64,000 nucleotides of DNA, taken from assembly GCF_002288925.2 (NCBI RefSeq), contig NW_022098076.1, positions 76,030,009 through 76,094,008 on the forward strand. The letters are read 5' to 3'. Under the pieces are notes generated by a model that saw only the letters and a program-made list of their open reading frames with translations, ran no database searches and was not told the origin of the DNA. Of the stretch, positions 10,001-22,420 are shown piece after piece. Position numbers and translations under genes: made by a program. Source of the DNA: Delphinapterus leucas (lineage: Eukaryota > Chordata > Mammalia > Artiodactyla > Monodontidae). Within the stretch, counting starts at the first letter, position 1. Each line of letters starts with the position of its first letter.

Positions 10001-10843
10001 AGGGTAGTTAGCGATACAGCCAAACATTCACCCCTACAGTAAAGCAAAACCCTGCATCACCAGCTGCCACCATCCTTTCAGCCATCTCGCTCGATGCAGA
10101 ATCGGACGTCCAACCTGCACATTCCCAGGCCCAGCCAGAGCCCTCTGAGCCCACTGGCACCTTCCAAACATCCCTGAGCCTCCCCAAAACCGGCCTTTCC
10201 TGACCACCAAGTTGCATCTACCTCTTGGAGGAGACGGAACCACAGTCCACCAAGGAGAGGAGAAACAGATGACCAGCAAGATTCACCCTCAGATTTCGGG
10301 CTGGACCACTGGGGTGCCAAGAAGAGGAGCCCCCTTCAGCCCTCTCCAGGCCCCGCAGCGCCTAGGAGGCAGGGGTGGGTGGGCTCTGAGGCCCAGCTCC
10401 CAGCTGAGCCCAAACTCAGGGCAGCCCCGCTAAGAGGTGGACCCTCCACCCAGCCTCCCGTAAGAAGGCTGCGGCCAGAGTCCCCTCTGCCTGGGCCACC
10501 GCCCAGCTCTGAACAGCTCAGCCTTGGAGGCAGCAGGAGGAGGAAACAGCCAAGGGGGGCTGTCAGGGTGGAAAGTTTCTCTGTCTCCCCAGCTCTCCTG
10601 GCTCTGAGGGCTTGGGTTTGCATGAGTCAGGCTTGGGGGCTGGGGGGTGTGAAGGCGGGGGCAGTAAGGAGGGGTTGAGTTGTGTTTGGTTTTCAAGACC
10701 CAAACCAGGCTGTTCCAAAACTACCCACTCAGAGGAACGCAGAAACCCAACACTTCATCCGTCTCCGTTTCGCTGGTCCCTCATGAGGAGCCGCTGAACC
10801 TCCCCAGGCCCTAGGCCCTGCTCCAGGCCCCAGGGCCACCCTG

Positions 10844-10853
10844 CTATAAATAG
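10844..10853. promoter_or_regulatory. MEF2 / TATA-like site CTATAAATAG
   Basis: CTATAAATAG matches the MEF2 consensus YTAWWWWTAR and also contains a TATA box. On the minus strand it reads CTATTTATAG. It sits in GC-rich DNA in the intron between the exons at 9022 and 14002. TNS1 is abundant in heart and smooth muscle, so a muscle enhancer or an internal promoter is plausible but unproven. Confidence 0.35.
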
Positions 10854-13549
10854 CCCCTCGGGTTCCATCTACTGCTGATCCACAGCCATGTTTGGAGGAG
10901 GCTGCCACAGCTGCTTCTAACAACTGGAAGCCACAACCATAGCCAAGGCTGGAGGTGTGGCCGGGAACACGGGGCCAGGCCCAGGGAGCTCAGAGAGACA
11001 ATGGGATATTGAGACGGGCTTGGCAGGGGGACTGAGGAGCTGAGGGGAGCCAGGGGAGCCGCCACAGGCACAGGGGCGAGAGGGATGGACAGGGCAGGAG
11101 AGCCAGCTCCCGCTCGCTTCTCCAACCCCCTCCCCAATGTTACAACACTCCACATTCCTCAGCTTCCCCACCCCAAAAAACCAGGAAAGATAAATAAAAA
11201 CTTGGCCCCAGCAGAGTCTGGCCATACTGCCTCCAGAGGTGATAAGACAAAGTCCAAGCCGGCTCTGCTCCGCCGGGCTTGTGGGGTGGGGGTGGGGGGA
11301 GGGGTGGCAGGGGAGGAGACTGCCCTGGACAGTGACCCCAGCACAGAGGACAGGGACGAACAGCTGGACAGTCATCCCCTGATGAATCACTGGGCTGCCC
11401 TCTAACTGACAGTGCTTCCTGTTTTCTGCAAAGTTTGGGGGCATGTGACACTCACTGGCAGAAAGCAGACGTGCACAGGTAACACGTCTGAGGGTTGGTG
11501 AGAAAAGTCACAAGGAGAACCGGAGAACCAGAAATGGGTCGGGGGAGGGGCGGAGCATGTGAGCAACACAACTTAACGCTCCAGGAAACACAGTGACCTC
11601 CCACATGCAGGGCTAGAGACGGGGCACCTTCGGCAGCTGCCTGATCACACAGGCCGTTTTCAAGAGGGAGGCTGTCCTCTCTGCTCCCCATCGTCATGTG
11701 CATTCTCTCATTCAGTGAACTTCACCGAGGGCCACCGGCTGTGCGTGAGGTCCCTGACCTCAGAGAGCTTACATTCTACGAAGGAAGATACTCATCCACG
11801 AAGCCAGTGTAAGAAGCAGTCGCTTGGTCTCACTGACCAATCTGTAAAATGGGTACAGCACAGTCTTGTGTGATATACCTGCTCCACTTAGAGCCTCCAG
11901 GAAAAACTACCAGAGGGCTTTACAAAGAGTACTCTAAACGCTTTATTTTATAAAGAAAAAGAAGCTCTCTGTCTGCCTGTAATTCCATTCCTTTCCTCTC
12001 TGGGGCTGTCAAAGTCCTTTACCCACATGCTCTGAACTTCTTCCCTGCTCCACCCAAGACATAGATCAATAATAGGACTTTTGATCCAACTCCCTAGGCA
12101 AAAAGATCTCTCCCCTATCATCATCACCAAAACACAGTCTCTCCTTTGCTTAAAGGACACTGTGAAAGGAAATTCCACAGCCTTCCTCAAACAGTGTCTT
12201 ACTTCTCTTACTATCAGGCAGTTCCTCCTGGTATCTAACCCTCACCCTTCCTGCTACAGATTTGGCCAACTCTGTTGGCTTTGGTCCTCACTGCAGGCGG
12301 GAGCTGCAGCCCACCGCTCAGATAGATGCTCCATGGCAGCTCAAGATCTATGACCCTCGGCTCCGTTTTTTGCCTTCTTCCCCGCCATGTAGCAAGAGTG
12401 GGAACCCGAGGACCTGGGTGGGGTTGGTTTGGAGCAATGACTGTGTGGGAAGAGTCCTGCCTTCCTTTGAGGTTCATAGACCAAACACAACAGCTCTGGA
12501 CCAAAAGAAAAGCTGTTTCCGGAGCCCACGTCCCCAGGGGGCACAGTTGGGAGGAGGGTCTGGAAGCAACACCAGGGGCCATGTCAGGCAGGCAGAGATT
12601 GGTGACCAATCTACGTCAGGGGCCCTTCCCCACCCCTATGACTCCTCTGGGGGCTGTGGCCACCCCCTCCCCTCCGCACCAGCCCCTCCAGCCACACCCC
12701 TTCCTCTCTCCTTCCTGCCCACCCGCCTGGATTTTTCCAAAACAAAGTGCGACACAGCACATCATCCACAAACTCTGCAACACACCAACCCCGTTGGAGG
12801 AAAACAGCCATTCCTGCCCTGTGAGTCCTGGGCTGCGGGCCAGAGACAGGAAAACAGCTCAACAAACAGGCACATTATCACAGCAGCAGGCCCAGAGCAG
12901 CAACCATGCCGCTTCGGAAACGGGTCTCCTCACCCGAGGCAGACTGCAGGAGAGCCCAGTGGCTGGGGAGGGGACCCTGAAGTCACCCAACCTGGGACAG
13001 GTGTCTGGGATCCTCAAAAATTAGGTTTTCTCTCTTCCTTTGCAGTACTTGTGCCATTCTGCAATCTGCTCACTTGCTTAGCCTTTCATGAACTCCTTTA
13101 ACTAAACTAACTAGACCCAAACTCATCTTGTCCCTTCTCCCATACCCAGGCAAGACGCCACCCTTACCCACCCGGCACGCACAGACACACACACTTTCAT
13201 CCCAGATCAACAGAACTTTCTCCTAAAAAACCTCTCATTCCAACTAAGCGGCAACCTCTTTCTTCTCCAGGACCAAGGTCATACATACCCTTGCATCAAA
13301 AAGTTCTCCATGATGTCTAACTTCACTCTCTCTTGCTGCCGCCTTACCTTGTAAGATCTGTCTGGCCCAGGCTGCAGCTGTGGGGAGCAACTGCTCTAGG
13401 ACTCGGCTCATAAGAGTGTCCAGACCACTGGCTAAAAGGCTTGGTTCACACGCCATCGCCCTGTCCCCTGGCCATGGGTTGGGAGCCCTGGAAACACCAG
13501 ATCCAGGCAGCTGTCCCAGGATGGGATGGAGAAGACATTCATTGAGTCA

Positions 13550-13900
13550 GTGAGCCCCTCCAAGCCTCTGTTTCCTCACCTATAAAATGGGGCCACAGCA
13601 TTTGCCATAGCGGGATGTCACGGGGATCAAAAAATACCCAGCCAATGGGGACTTCCCTGGTGGTCCAGTGGTTAAGATTCCACGCTGCCACTTCAGGGGG
13701 CATGGGTTTGATCCCTAGTGGAGGAACTAAGATCCCACATGCTGCACAGCACGGCCCACACACACACAAAATATATACCCAGCCCAGTTCCTGGCCCTTA
13801 GCCAAAATAACAGTAATAAGACCGGTTAACATTTATTGAGCACATAGTATACCCTTTGTGTGCATTAAGCTAGTTAACCTTTAGTAGCAGGCACACAAGA
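13550..13900. mobile_element. MIR remnants around a CHR SINE
   Basis: MIR-like sequence (CCTCTGTTTCCTCACCTATA) precedes the SINE at 13648-13774. AACATTTATTGAGCACATAG follows it, probably a second MIR in the opposite orientation. Confidence 0.55.
13648..13774 (+). mobile_element. CHR-type SINE
   Basis: The head GACTTCCCTGGTGGTCCAGT and B box GGGTTTGATCCC are present. It is flanked by ATACCCAGCC at 13634-13643 and 13775-13784 as target-site duplication, and ends in a short CA-rich tail. It interrupts an older MIR. It lies within 250 nt of the exon at 14002-14160, on its 3' side in transcription. Confidence 0.88.
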
Positions 13901-14001
13901 AAATTACTTTCTCCCCTGTACCCCAGCCCCAGAAACATCACAAACTCGGACAAGGGTCCATCCCAGCATGTGTACTCCACGCCCATAGGACCCGCGCGTA
14001 C

Positions 14002-14160
14002 CTTGAACAGAGCCTTGCCCATTAATTTGAGAGGCATGTTTCTGCTCTTCCTGGCGGGGCCCTGTGCGGCCCGGGGGGACACCTCCACCTTGCCGGGCTG
14101 GCCTTGCGGGGCTGGCCCAGGGCAATGTGACGGAGGTGGTGGGCTCACCACAGAAGTGTG
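14002..14160 (-). CDS. TNS1: TNS1 upstream coding exon, basic Pro-rich segment
   Basis: A 159-nt, phase 0-0 open exon (53 codons). It reads HTSVVSPPPPSHCPGPAPQG, then QPGKVEVSPRAAQGPARKSR, then NMPLKLMGKALFK. The donor TTCAAG|GTACGC is at 14001-14000. The acceptor is less certain: the CAG at 14163-14161 keeps the frame of both neighbours but has a weak pyrimidine tract, and a competing CAG lies 4 nt upstream. The C-terminal half is strongly basic. Its Met (NMPLKLMG) has A at -3 and could serve as an alternative start. If this were a first exon from a local promoter, the 5' boundary given here would be wrong. Confidence 0.58.
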
Positions 14161-15069
14161 CTGCCTGCAGCAGCCCAGCGCCTCCCTCCAAGGCCCTCCC
14201 CGCCATGGGTCAGGCAGCTGTCAGATGATAGGGCCTCATGCCATCAACAGCTCCCCCATGCCAACCGCCAAAACCACTCCCTGTTCCTCTGCAGATCAGG
14301 GCGGGCAAGGATGGAGAGGCCAGCAGAGGGGCAAATTGTCAGAGAAGGGCAGGGAAAAAAGAGAAAGGTCCGACGTTGCCGGGCATCTGCCCCTGGGGTG
14401 GTGTGAGGACAAGCCCAGGCAGGAGTTCGGCTCAAAGCAGGGTCCCAGGAGAGCCCCTCTTCCCTTCCCTGGGGTCCTTCCACTTAAGGAATTTGCCCAT
14501 CGCCCTCCACCAAAACCACAGGGCAGGAGGAGCCCATGAGACCAACCAGCCCATGTTCCTGCTCCCTCCTGAATCAGTGGCATTTAGCCCATTTTCAAAG
14601 GCTTCTCGCTCTGAAGAAGCAGAGCCTGCGATTCCCCAGGCGCTGATGGCCCTCCAAGAGCCCAGGAGTCCCTCTTCATCTCTGCCCCTAGTCCCTCTTG
14701 CTGCAGTGTTGCCCATTCCCCTGGCCGTTGCCCTGGTGACTGCTCACCACCCAGTGAGGCCTCGCACAGCAGCCTCTGCTCCCCTCCATCCCCACCCTGC
14801 AGCACTAAGGTCTGCCTCAGTGAGGGACAAACCAACTCTGGATCCAGCTGGGCTGGAGGCTGAAGCCAAGACTAAGGTCCAGTGTCTAAGTCATGGGGCC
14901 TGCTCACCCTCCCAGCCCCTCTCCCCACTCCGGAATTGAGCTGAGCTATTCTACAGAGGCTGCGAGGGACGCCCACCAAACAAGACAGGTGTTAGGCATC
15001 GTCCGCCTCCCCCATCCCCCGCACCCCAGGGACTCGCCGCACCTTCCTCCTTCCCTTCCGAATACTTAC

Positions 15070-15120
15070 ATCTTCCTCAAGGCTTTTCCGTGTGTTTCCA
15101 CCCCGGAAGGCTCCTTCTCC
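15070..15120 (-). CDS. TNS1: TNS1 upstream coding micro-exon
   Basis: A 51-nt, phase 0-0 exon reading GEGAFRGGNTRKSLEED. The acceptor has a run of T ending in GTCTCCAG at 15126-15121, and the donor GAT|GTAAGT at 15069-15064 is consensus. It lies 784 nt downstream of the similar micro-exon at 15905-15946 and 909 nt upstream of 14160. In its only alternative open frame it would not match the phase of its neighbours. There is no recognised domain. Because its length is a multiple of three it can be skipped without breaking the frame. Confidence 0.68.
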
Positions 15121-15299
15121 CTGGAGACAAAAAAAAAAGGCAGTCAGAGAGGGCAGTCGAGGAAAGTCATTGAAAGGTACCACCAGGTCTTTCATCTGCT
15201 GGATGTGGCAGTGGTGGGGGTGAGGGCTTGGCAGAAGGGCCTGGGAGGGGGCTTGGTTGTTTGTGTAGCATTTCTTTGTCCACTAATGGCCCTTCAGAG

Positions 15300-15485
15300 C
15301 CAACCATATCCTCTCATTTGTGTCTCTCCTGGGGGAGATGTTATTATTCCCATTTCTGCAGATGAGAAAACTGAGGCACAGATAGGCTCAGGACTTGCTA
15401 CAGTCTCACAAATAGAACCTTGGAGGAGTTGGGAGGTGAACCCAAGTCCTCCATCTCTGAGCCCATCACTCCATGCCGGCCGCTG
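15300..15485 (-). mobile_element. MIR (antisense)
   Basis: TTATTATTCCCATTTCTGCA and GATGAGAAAACTGAGGCACA are the reverse complement of the MIR core. It lies between the micro-exons at 15070 and 15905 without touching either. Confidence 0.7.
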
Positions 15486-15904
15486 CCAGGAGACGCCTCT
15501 CAGCTGCCAGCCTCGGTTTCCCCACCACACGACCCACCCACTTCCTTCCCTTCCTCCTCCACACAGCCTTGAGGAAATCGTCTGTCTGCTGAGTCAGAAA
15601 GACGTGTTTGGAAAGATCTGCCTGGCTTTCTCACATTCTACATATCTAATAAAGAAGCCCACGTTTAACCACAGGCCTCTCCCTCCCTGTCTGCCTAGTT
15701 CCCCAGCAATCCATTTCTGAACACACAAGGGGATGCTCCGATATCCAGCTTTCAGTGCCACCCATGTCTCCATCCTTCCCCCAAGTTCCCCAAATCTACT
15801 CCAGAAGGGTGTCCTCAAACACATCTGTTCACTTTCCCCCCAATCTTCCTTATGCTTTCCCGGCCTCCCCAGGCGCTCACCCTGCCCTACCTGCTGTCAC
15901 TCAC

Positions 15905-15946
15905 CGTGTCCACTACATTCTTTGGAGCAGTTTCAGTGTTGACGGG
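15905..15946 (-). CDS. TNS1: TNS1 upstream coding micro-exon
   Basis: A 42-nt exon reading PVNTETAPKNVVDT. The acceptor CTGCCCACAG and the donor ACG|GTGAGTGA are both good. Only phase 0 is open: both other phases contain stops, which argues for this reading frame. It is compatible with the exons on either side. The peptide is short, polar and of unknown function. Confidence 0.7.
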
Positions 15947-16224
15947 CTGTGGGCAGAGGGAGAAAACAGCATGAGGCCTCAGGGCAAACATCCCCAGGTT
16001 GGCTCTCTCCCCGGGGGCTGGTGGCTGTGATGGGCAGAAGGCCTCCTGAGATAGCACCGATGGTGCCAACCCAAGACTCAGACATATTGTGCTGACCCCA
16101 AGCTTGGGGGGCAGAGTCTGGAAAATGAAAGACAATCCTATTGGTCCTAGAACCATCCAGCTTGACAAACTTCACTAAGGCCCCTAACTCCGACAGTCAC
16201 CGACCCCTCAAAAAGGAACAAGGA

Positions 16225-16960
16225 GCAAGTAAGTGACTCTTGCTCCTACCTGCCAGGCATGTGTGCCTACACCAGCCGCTTCATTTATTCACAAGAACCC
16301 AGTGAGGTAAGTACTGTTACTGCCTTTGAGCCCCACTTTACAAATAAGGAGAAATTCGATGAGTGGACCAAAGCCACTGACTACTAAGGGGGACAAAAGG
16401 GTTGGAACCCCATCTTGGGTCTCTACACTTCATGCTGTGTGAAACCACAGCAGCCACAGATACCAGGCCTGCCAGAGTCTTCATGCTTCGGTGGGCTTTC
16501 AAGGGCCATCCCCACCTTTGGCCCTGCCCCCTTGCAGACCTCAGTTTCCTTACCCCAAAACTCTCTTCCATCCAGACCCCTTGCTATTCCCATATCCGGG
16601 CTTTTGTTTGCGGAGCAGCTTCTCCTCTTTTCTTACTAGCTCTCCTCCTCGATGAAGCCCTCCCTGAACACCCCAGCAAAGGGGTCTCTCTCTCCCACCT
16701 CAGAACTCCAGTAAGCCTTACTGTCTGAGCTACTTATCTGGTCCTCAGCGTGTGAATAATCTCATTGTGGGAATATGTCTAATTCCCCAACTCTCATTTT
16801 ATTTTTATTTGTGATTCTTATCCCACCTGCCTCCGAAACAGATTCAAAGAAGCATTTTTACCAACTGAGTTGCCATAGCCCTCAGGCCGGAGACTGTGCC
16901 GTATGTGTAGCGAGCCGTCAATAAACACCCGTGGACTGATCCTGTCCCTCACCCTGGTGC
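16225..16960. mobile_element. MIR (antisense) followed by L2
   Basis: 16225-16440 carries ACAAGAACCCAGTGAGGTAA and CACTTTACAAATAAGGAGAA (MIR, minus). 16480-16960 resembles L2 (GATGAAGCCCTCCCTGAACA, CAATAAACACCCGTGGACTG). Boundaries are approximate. Confidence 0.55.
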
Positions 16961-18414
16961 CATCCTTCCCTTGTGCAGACCAACTTCCTACTAAAGGCAT
17001 CCTGAAATGTGGGCTCCTTGGACTCCCCCATAATGAGAGAGAAACTCCCCATTCCAGGGCCACCTCCTGACCACGGTCTCCAGGGCTCCATTCCCAACTC
17101 AGTGATGTGGTTAGAGGGGCCCTTGAATCACACAGATGGACATGGACATGAACGTCAAGGTCATGGAAACAAGCCTTTGCTGAGATGACTGTGGACCAGG
17201 TTTAGACAGTAAGTCTCTGAATAGGAAGCACCTGCCCCAACCCCATCCCGGGACCTGAGGGTGAGCTGTTCATGTCTGAAGACAGGGGAGTGGACAGAAT
17301 GACCTCTGAAATGTTCTGGCATCTGGGAGGAGAACTGGGCCAAGATAGGGATGGAGGAAGGAAGTGGGCTGAGCTGAAGGCAGTAGCTCTCTTTCTAAAA
17401 ACGCCCAGACTTTCCCCCTACTGCCTGGGAGACAAGAGACTGAGGCCAAACCTTCTTTCCAGGTGGGTGAAACCCCCTGTGTAGTTCAGGGTCAAGGCAG
17501 CTTGAGAGGGTTGAGGGAAAACAGAGTCCAGGAATGCCGTATCAGCCAGCCCCTCCCAGCCCCCTAGGTGGGTCCACCTGGAGTCTGAGGATGGCTCTGC
17601 AGGGGGAGTCAAGAGGCCACATTCTGTCCCGCCCCAGCCCAGTCCTAATCCTCACCTAGCCAGCCCCCAGAACCCCATTCCTGAGCCACAGGCCACCGGG
17701 CAGGAGGCAAATGAGCCCACAGGAAATCCCCCGGGATCCCTTCCCCAGACTGAGCTCTAGGAGCTGCCTAACAATCAGGACCAGGGTCTCCACTCAGCCT
17801 CCAACCACCACCCGGCCCCACCCAGGGGAGTCCTCTGCAGCAGTGCCAGCCTGCCCCAGCCCTCTGAGCCTCCACCCATCTCTTCTGGTCCAGGGCTCTG
17901 TAATGCTCACGTGGAGACCATGGGCTGGGCAGAACGGGCCAACTGCCCCTGCTCTGAGCTGCTCTGGCTTTCTGTGGGGAGGAGAAGGCTTGGAGGGCAG
18001 ATCACAGGGACCTTCTGCGTGCAGAGTCTACACAACAGGACTGCCTCTGAACCCAGACCTCCCAGTTCCAAAGCCCTCCCTCTTCACAGTTTATATAATC
18101 CCCCTCCCTGACTGGGGGGGGGGGTCAGAAATGCGGTGGGATGGAGCAACCGGAGACAAGAGTACCTGCCCCAGGCCCATCACAGGCCCTGAAGAGCCTC
18201 CCAAGAGACCCCGACGGGGCAGAGCAGAATGAGGGCCGGGGGTCTCAAACTTCAGTGGTCTCCCAACCACCCGGAGGGCTGTTGACGGACACACGGGTGG
18301 CTGGGCCCTCCCCAGAGGGTCGGATCCAGTAGCTTAGAGAGGGACTCAAGAACGTGCATCTCTAACAGGTTTCCAGGTCTGGGGATGACACTTTGAAAAC
18401 CGCTGGTCTAGTCT

Positions 18415-18615
18415 GACAGCATTGACAGCAGACGGCTGGGCCACGTCCTGACTCTCTCTGCTACCGACTCTGTGACCTCAAGCAGGTCACTCTGTCCTTG
18501 CTGCTCTTCAGCGGGAAGGCATGGTCCTCTTTTGTGAGAAGCAAATGAGATGAAGCACTTAGAACGGGGCCTGGCACTTAGGAAGCTCTCAATAAATGTG
18601 AGCTGTTATTTATCA
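18415..18615 (+). mobile_element. MIR
   Basis: CTCTGTGACCTCAAGCAGGT, AACGGGGCCTGGCACTTAGG and CTCTCAATAAATGTGAGCTG are clear MIR blocks. Confidence 0.8.
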
Positions 18616-20034
18616 GCTCCGACTGCACAGGTGCAAGGCCGGGCCCTCTCCCAGCCCACCCTGCCCCACCTTGCCCCGCCTTGCCCCTCCTGCCCCATCC
18701 CTCCTGGGTCTGACACAATGCAGACCAGAGAGTCAACTTTAGAAACCACAGGCCTCAGCAGGGCACGAGAAACTTCTCTCCCTGCCAGCAACCATCTGTG
18801 CCCCTCTGCTCCCAGCCCTTCCCCACACCAGCTGGAGGCCAGCCACAGGGCCAGCCACCAGACGCCTGCCTTCAACGTACTGGTGGAGAGGCCTTCTGAG
18901 GAGCTAAAAATTTCCAAAAACGCTTTCCAACCTCAACACCCAGTGTTTTCCTGCAGTGTTTGCAAACACGGCCCAGCAGGCATGCTGCGCTCCCCACCCC
19001 TCCATTCCACCCCAGACCTCCTGGGATTGAAGTCCTGCTTCTCTGCTTTCCATGCGCTGCCAGCTCTGGGGCTGCTGGGAATGAAAAAGCCGAGGGAACT
19101 CATCACGGGGCGGGGTGGGCGTGGGTGCTCTCCGCTGAGGCTGCCCCTGCCCTAGGCCCTGCAGGGAAGCTTGGGTATACGAGGGAAGGCTCCCAGGCCA
19201 TCAGGGCTGTGGTCTCCCGAGGCCACAGCCCCAGAGTTCCAGTGGCTGGCAAAGACCCACTAAGCCTCGGCTGTCACCCTACCGTTAGCTCGGAAACATA
19301 CACACACACACCATCTTTGCACACCACTCCTCAGACACCATCTCCTCCCTCCCCATTTCACAGATGGGGAACCTGAGGTACAGAGAGGTGCGGGTATGAC
19401 TCGCCCAGCCTCTTGCAGTGAGGTGCATGGCAGGACTCAGGTGGGCGCCCAGGTTTTATAAAGCCCATCACTGAGCTCACCCACTGCCCCTCACCCCAAT
19501 CCCCAGCCAGCCTGCAGGCAGGGTTAGCTCTTGCCTCTTGGTTGGCGGACTCTGCTCTTCCTTCTTCCTCAGACTCAGCTGTAGAAGGATGAAGCAGAGG
19601 GAGCCCCGACAAGGATGGCCCCTCCCCCACCTGGCCCCTCCCCCTGCCCAATCCCAAAACGAACCCTGGCTTTCCAAAGCTGAGGGTAGCCAAATCACTG
19701 CCCCACCAGGGGTCTTCCAGAATGCCTCTTGCTCCCAAGCAGGACAACTCGAACCCAGCTCAGGAGCAGGTGGCAGAGTTTAGACCTAGTGCCACTTGAC
19801 GGCCAAGTCTTGCTATCTGTGGATCACTCCGCTCTGGGGCCTCAAACCCGGGAGTCTGGAGCAAGGGAAGGACTAGAGTGAGGCTCTTAGGGCAGAAAAT
19901 TTAAGGAGGCATTTAGTCTCAGGATGCACAACGCTGAGAGCAATACCTTCTCCAATTTTGCACCCCAGGTGCCTCACTTGCCTTACCTCTTCCTGGCCCT
20001 GGTCTGGAGGTGCATTTTCATAACGTTACTGCAG

Positions 20035-20240
20035 TAACAACAATTACTCAGCAGGTACTAATGATGCCTTGGGCTTAACATTGGGCTCCTTGCTTTCATG
20101 ATCATTATTCCTCATAACCAATGCTCACAAGGCAAGCATTATCCCATTTTACAGGTGAGGAAACTGAGGGCCGAGAGATTAAATAACCTGGCCAAGGTCA
20201 CACAGCCTGTAGATAAGGACAGCTGCTATTTGAATGCCAC
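20035..20240 (-). mobile_element. MIR (antisense)
   Basis: CCCATTTTACAGGTGAGGAA, ACTGAGGGCCGAGAGATTAA and CCAAGGTCACACAGCCTGTA are the reverse complement of MIR. Confidence 0.8.
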
Positions 20241-21048
20241 TCCTCACATCCCCCTCATGCTCTGTCTCTTCTCCCTGGCCATAATCTTCATTCAGTTCCT
20301 CTTACTCCTAATCAACTGCCCTCCTGTTGGGAACAAGCTTTCTGCGGCTTAAAGACTAATTGTCTCAGGTCCTCAGGAGGAAAAGGTTTCTTCAATGCAC
20401 TTCCAGAGGAAGAGGGGGAAACGGGCTGCAATAGGAGAGACTGGGACCAGACATCAGAGAGAACTTCCTGAATGTGAGGGGCTGTGAACCACAGTGTGGA
20501 TAAGGGAAGCTGCACATCCTTTCCTCAAGTTTTTGGGTTTTTTTTTTTCCAAAAAAAGACATGCATGCCCTCTCCATGCGTTTACCCACCCCCAGCAGTG
20601 TGGGCCTGAGGGGGGGCGGTCTGCAGAGGCCGAGGTGGCTGGGATGACTGCCTGGAGGTTCACGCAGCAGGACATGTCGGTGGCCTGCAGGGAGGGTGAG
20701 CTGGGAAAAAAATGTATCTGTGGGCTGCTGTTTTGGAGGAAGGAAAAGGCAGAGGGCCATAGCGGGTGGGGGGAGGTGCCCAAGCCCTGGACTGGGGGGA
20801 GGGGGGCGCAGAATGCGGACTCAGCCTCCAGGGGAACATTCCGTCCAGAAATTCCTCACACCCTCCCTCCTTCCACCCCTCCAGCTCTCTCCACTCTTGC
20901 CCCCTGGGAGGCCTGGAATCCGGGCAGTTTTTCAGGACAAAAAGACCCCATGACATCACATCTACTGCCACTGGACAGACAGACTGTGAGGTCAGGGCCA
21001 GCGCTGCCGGCCTGTCAAGAGGGGAAGGGAGCTGGCAAAGGAGGCGGC

Positions 21049-21069
21049 GGGGGGGGGGGGGGGGGGGGG
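21049..21069 (+). repeat. G21 homopolymer
   Basis: Twenty-one consecutive G within a G-rich block (21041-21079). It could form a G-quadruplex on this strand, and its exact length is likely to be a sequencing uncertainty. Confidence 0.9.
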
Positions 21070-21959
21070 CGGGTGCTGGGATGTCCTCAGCCCCAGCATC
21101 CAGAGCACGATATTCTAGGCTCACTGGTTCTCAAAATAGAACCCGAAGCAGATGAAGAGAGGGAACTGAAAACCAAAGGGAAGGGCAGGGAAGCACCATT
21201 AACAGGGCACTTAGAGGGGGCGTGGCTGGGAGGGCACATAGCAGACCCCACAGCCAGTCGGGGGACCAGCACCTTGGTAACAACAAAAACACACAGCAGA
21301 GGCAGCAGGGAAGCACTCTGAATGAGGAAAAACTGAGTTTCCGGGGAGTTTGGCGAGCTCCACGTGGGCGCAGGTCAGCCCCTTGCCCCATGTTATTTCC
21401 CAGCATCCCCGGAAGGGAGAGCTTCAACACGGAGCGCAAGGGGCTGGAGAGAGGGCTGCGGCAGCCCAGGTCCCGTGAGTGTTTGGGAGAAGTCGCTCCA
21501 GGGGCCACATCCTCTCCCAGGCAGGCCAAGGCCACCAGAGTAAAAGAACAGGCTGGATGTGATTAAATGGAACATGACGCTTGATTCCCCTGCACCCCCG
21601 GGGGGGGGGGACTGGGCAAGCCCACTCCTGTCCTCAGGGCCCCCCACAATTCACCCTGAGGGACCCAGCACCCGACTCCAGGTTGCTGAGGCTGGGCAAC
21701 TGCGGACTCCCTCCCCCGCCCCACCCTGTCCTGCTGGAATATTTCTCACACCCTCCTGCCACGCTCCCCTCCCCGAGGACGCTGTTCTCCTCCCTCTCAG
21801 CCGGGGCACTCAGAGTCTGTGCCTCCCCAGGCCCTTCTTCCACGCCCCTCTGACCGCCCTTGCACACATCCTCCACCCCATGCTGAGCACCTGCGCCCGG
21901 CCTCGTGTCTGGTCTACCCAGCCCTCCTCCTGGCAGCCGCCTCTCCACCGAGCCACACC

Positions 21960-22420
21960 CACCGCTGGCAGCAGATTCCCACTCTCAAAGCCTGCTTTGG
22001 GCCACTTCCCCACTCAAGGACCCACAATGGCCCTTAGTGCTTGGCTCGTCAAGTTCAAGTTCCCCAACCTGGCTTCTGGATTCCTCCCTTATCTGGCCGC
22101 CTCTTCCTCAGGTAGACACCACTGCCTTCCCCCCTCCCCTACCTGCAGACTCTGCTCCCATCTCATCACTCCCCACCATCCCGCCTCCATTCCCACACTC
22201 AGGCCCTTCCCACAGGCACCCCAGCCAGGCCCACCGAGGTGAGACTAGATTGCCTGGCCCCTCATACCCCCAGCGAGGGCACTGGATTTGCTGTGGCCGC
22301 CATCAGGCTTGGTCATTTGCACCAAGGCCCTACCCCTTCTCTGTTCCAGCCCTGCCACCTTCTGGAAGGCCCTCTCTCCTTCCCTCCTCTCTTCCATTTG
22401 CTCAAATCTTAACCTGGACT
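21960..22420 (+). mobile_element. L2 fragment
   Basis: ACAATGGCCCTTAGTGCTTG, GTCAAGTTCAAGTTCCCCAA and CTGGAAGGCCCTCTCTCC are in the L2 order. Diverged. Confidence 0.5.

Larger units (their letters stand above)
9072..14001 (-). other. TNS1: TNS1 intron
   Basis: A 4.9-kb intron. It contains a MIR (9795), the MEF2/TATA-like site (10844), MIR/SINE sequence near 13.6 kb and otherwise unique GC-rich DNA. The ORFs of 279 and 232 codons at 12262-13101 overlap each other in different frames and are judged non-coding. Confidence 0.65.

Noticed and set aside
10847..10920. Plus-strand mini-gene after the TATAAATA box (MFGGGCHSCF)
   Set aside because: The ORF is only ten codons, with no evidence of a plus-strand transcript. 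The site is better read as a MEF2/TATA motif for TNS1.
12262..13101. 279-codon plus-strand ORF overlapping a 232-codon ORF
   Set aside because: Two overlapping frames are open because the DNA is GC-rich. There is no domain, no splice-site support and no start context, and the translation is low in complexity.
14893..15720. 275-codon plus-strand ORF
   Set aside because: It runs through an antisense MIR and across the minus-strand micro-exon at 15070-15120. Chance ORF.
20494..21321. 275-codon ORF including a poly-Gly stretch
   Set aside because: The poly-Gly comes from the G21 homopolymer. No conserved domain is seen.
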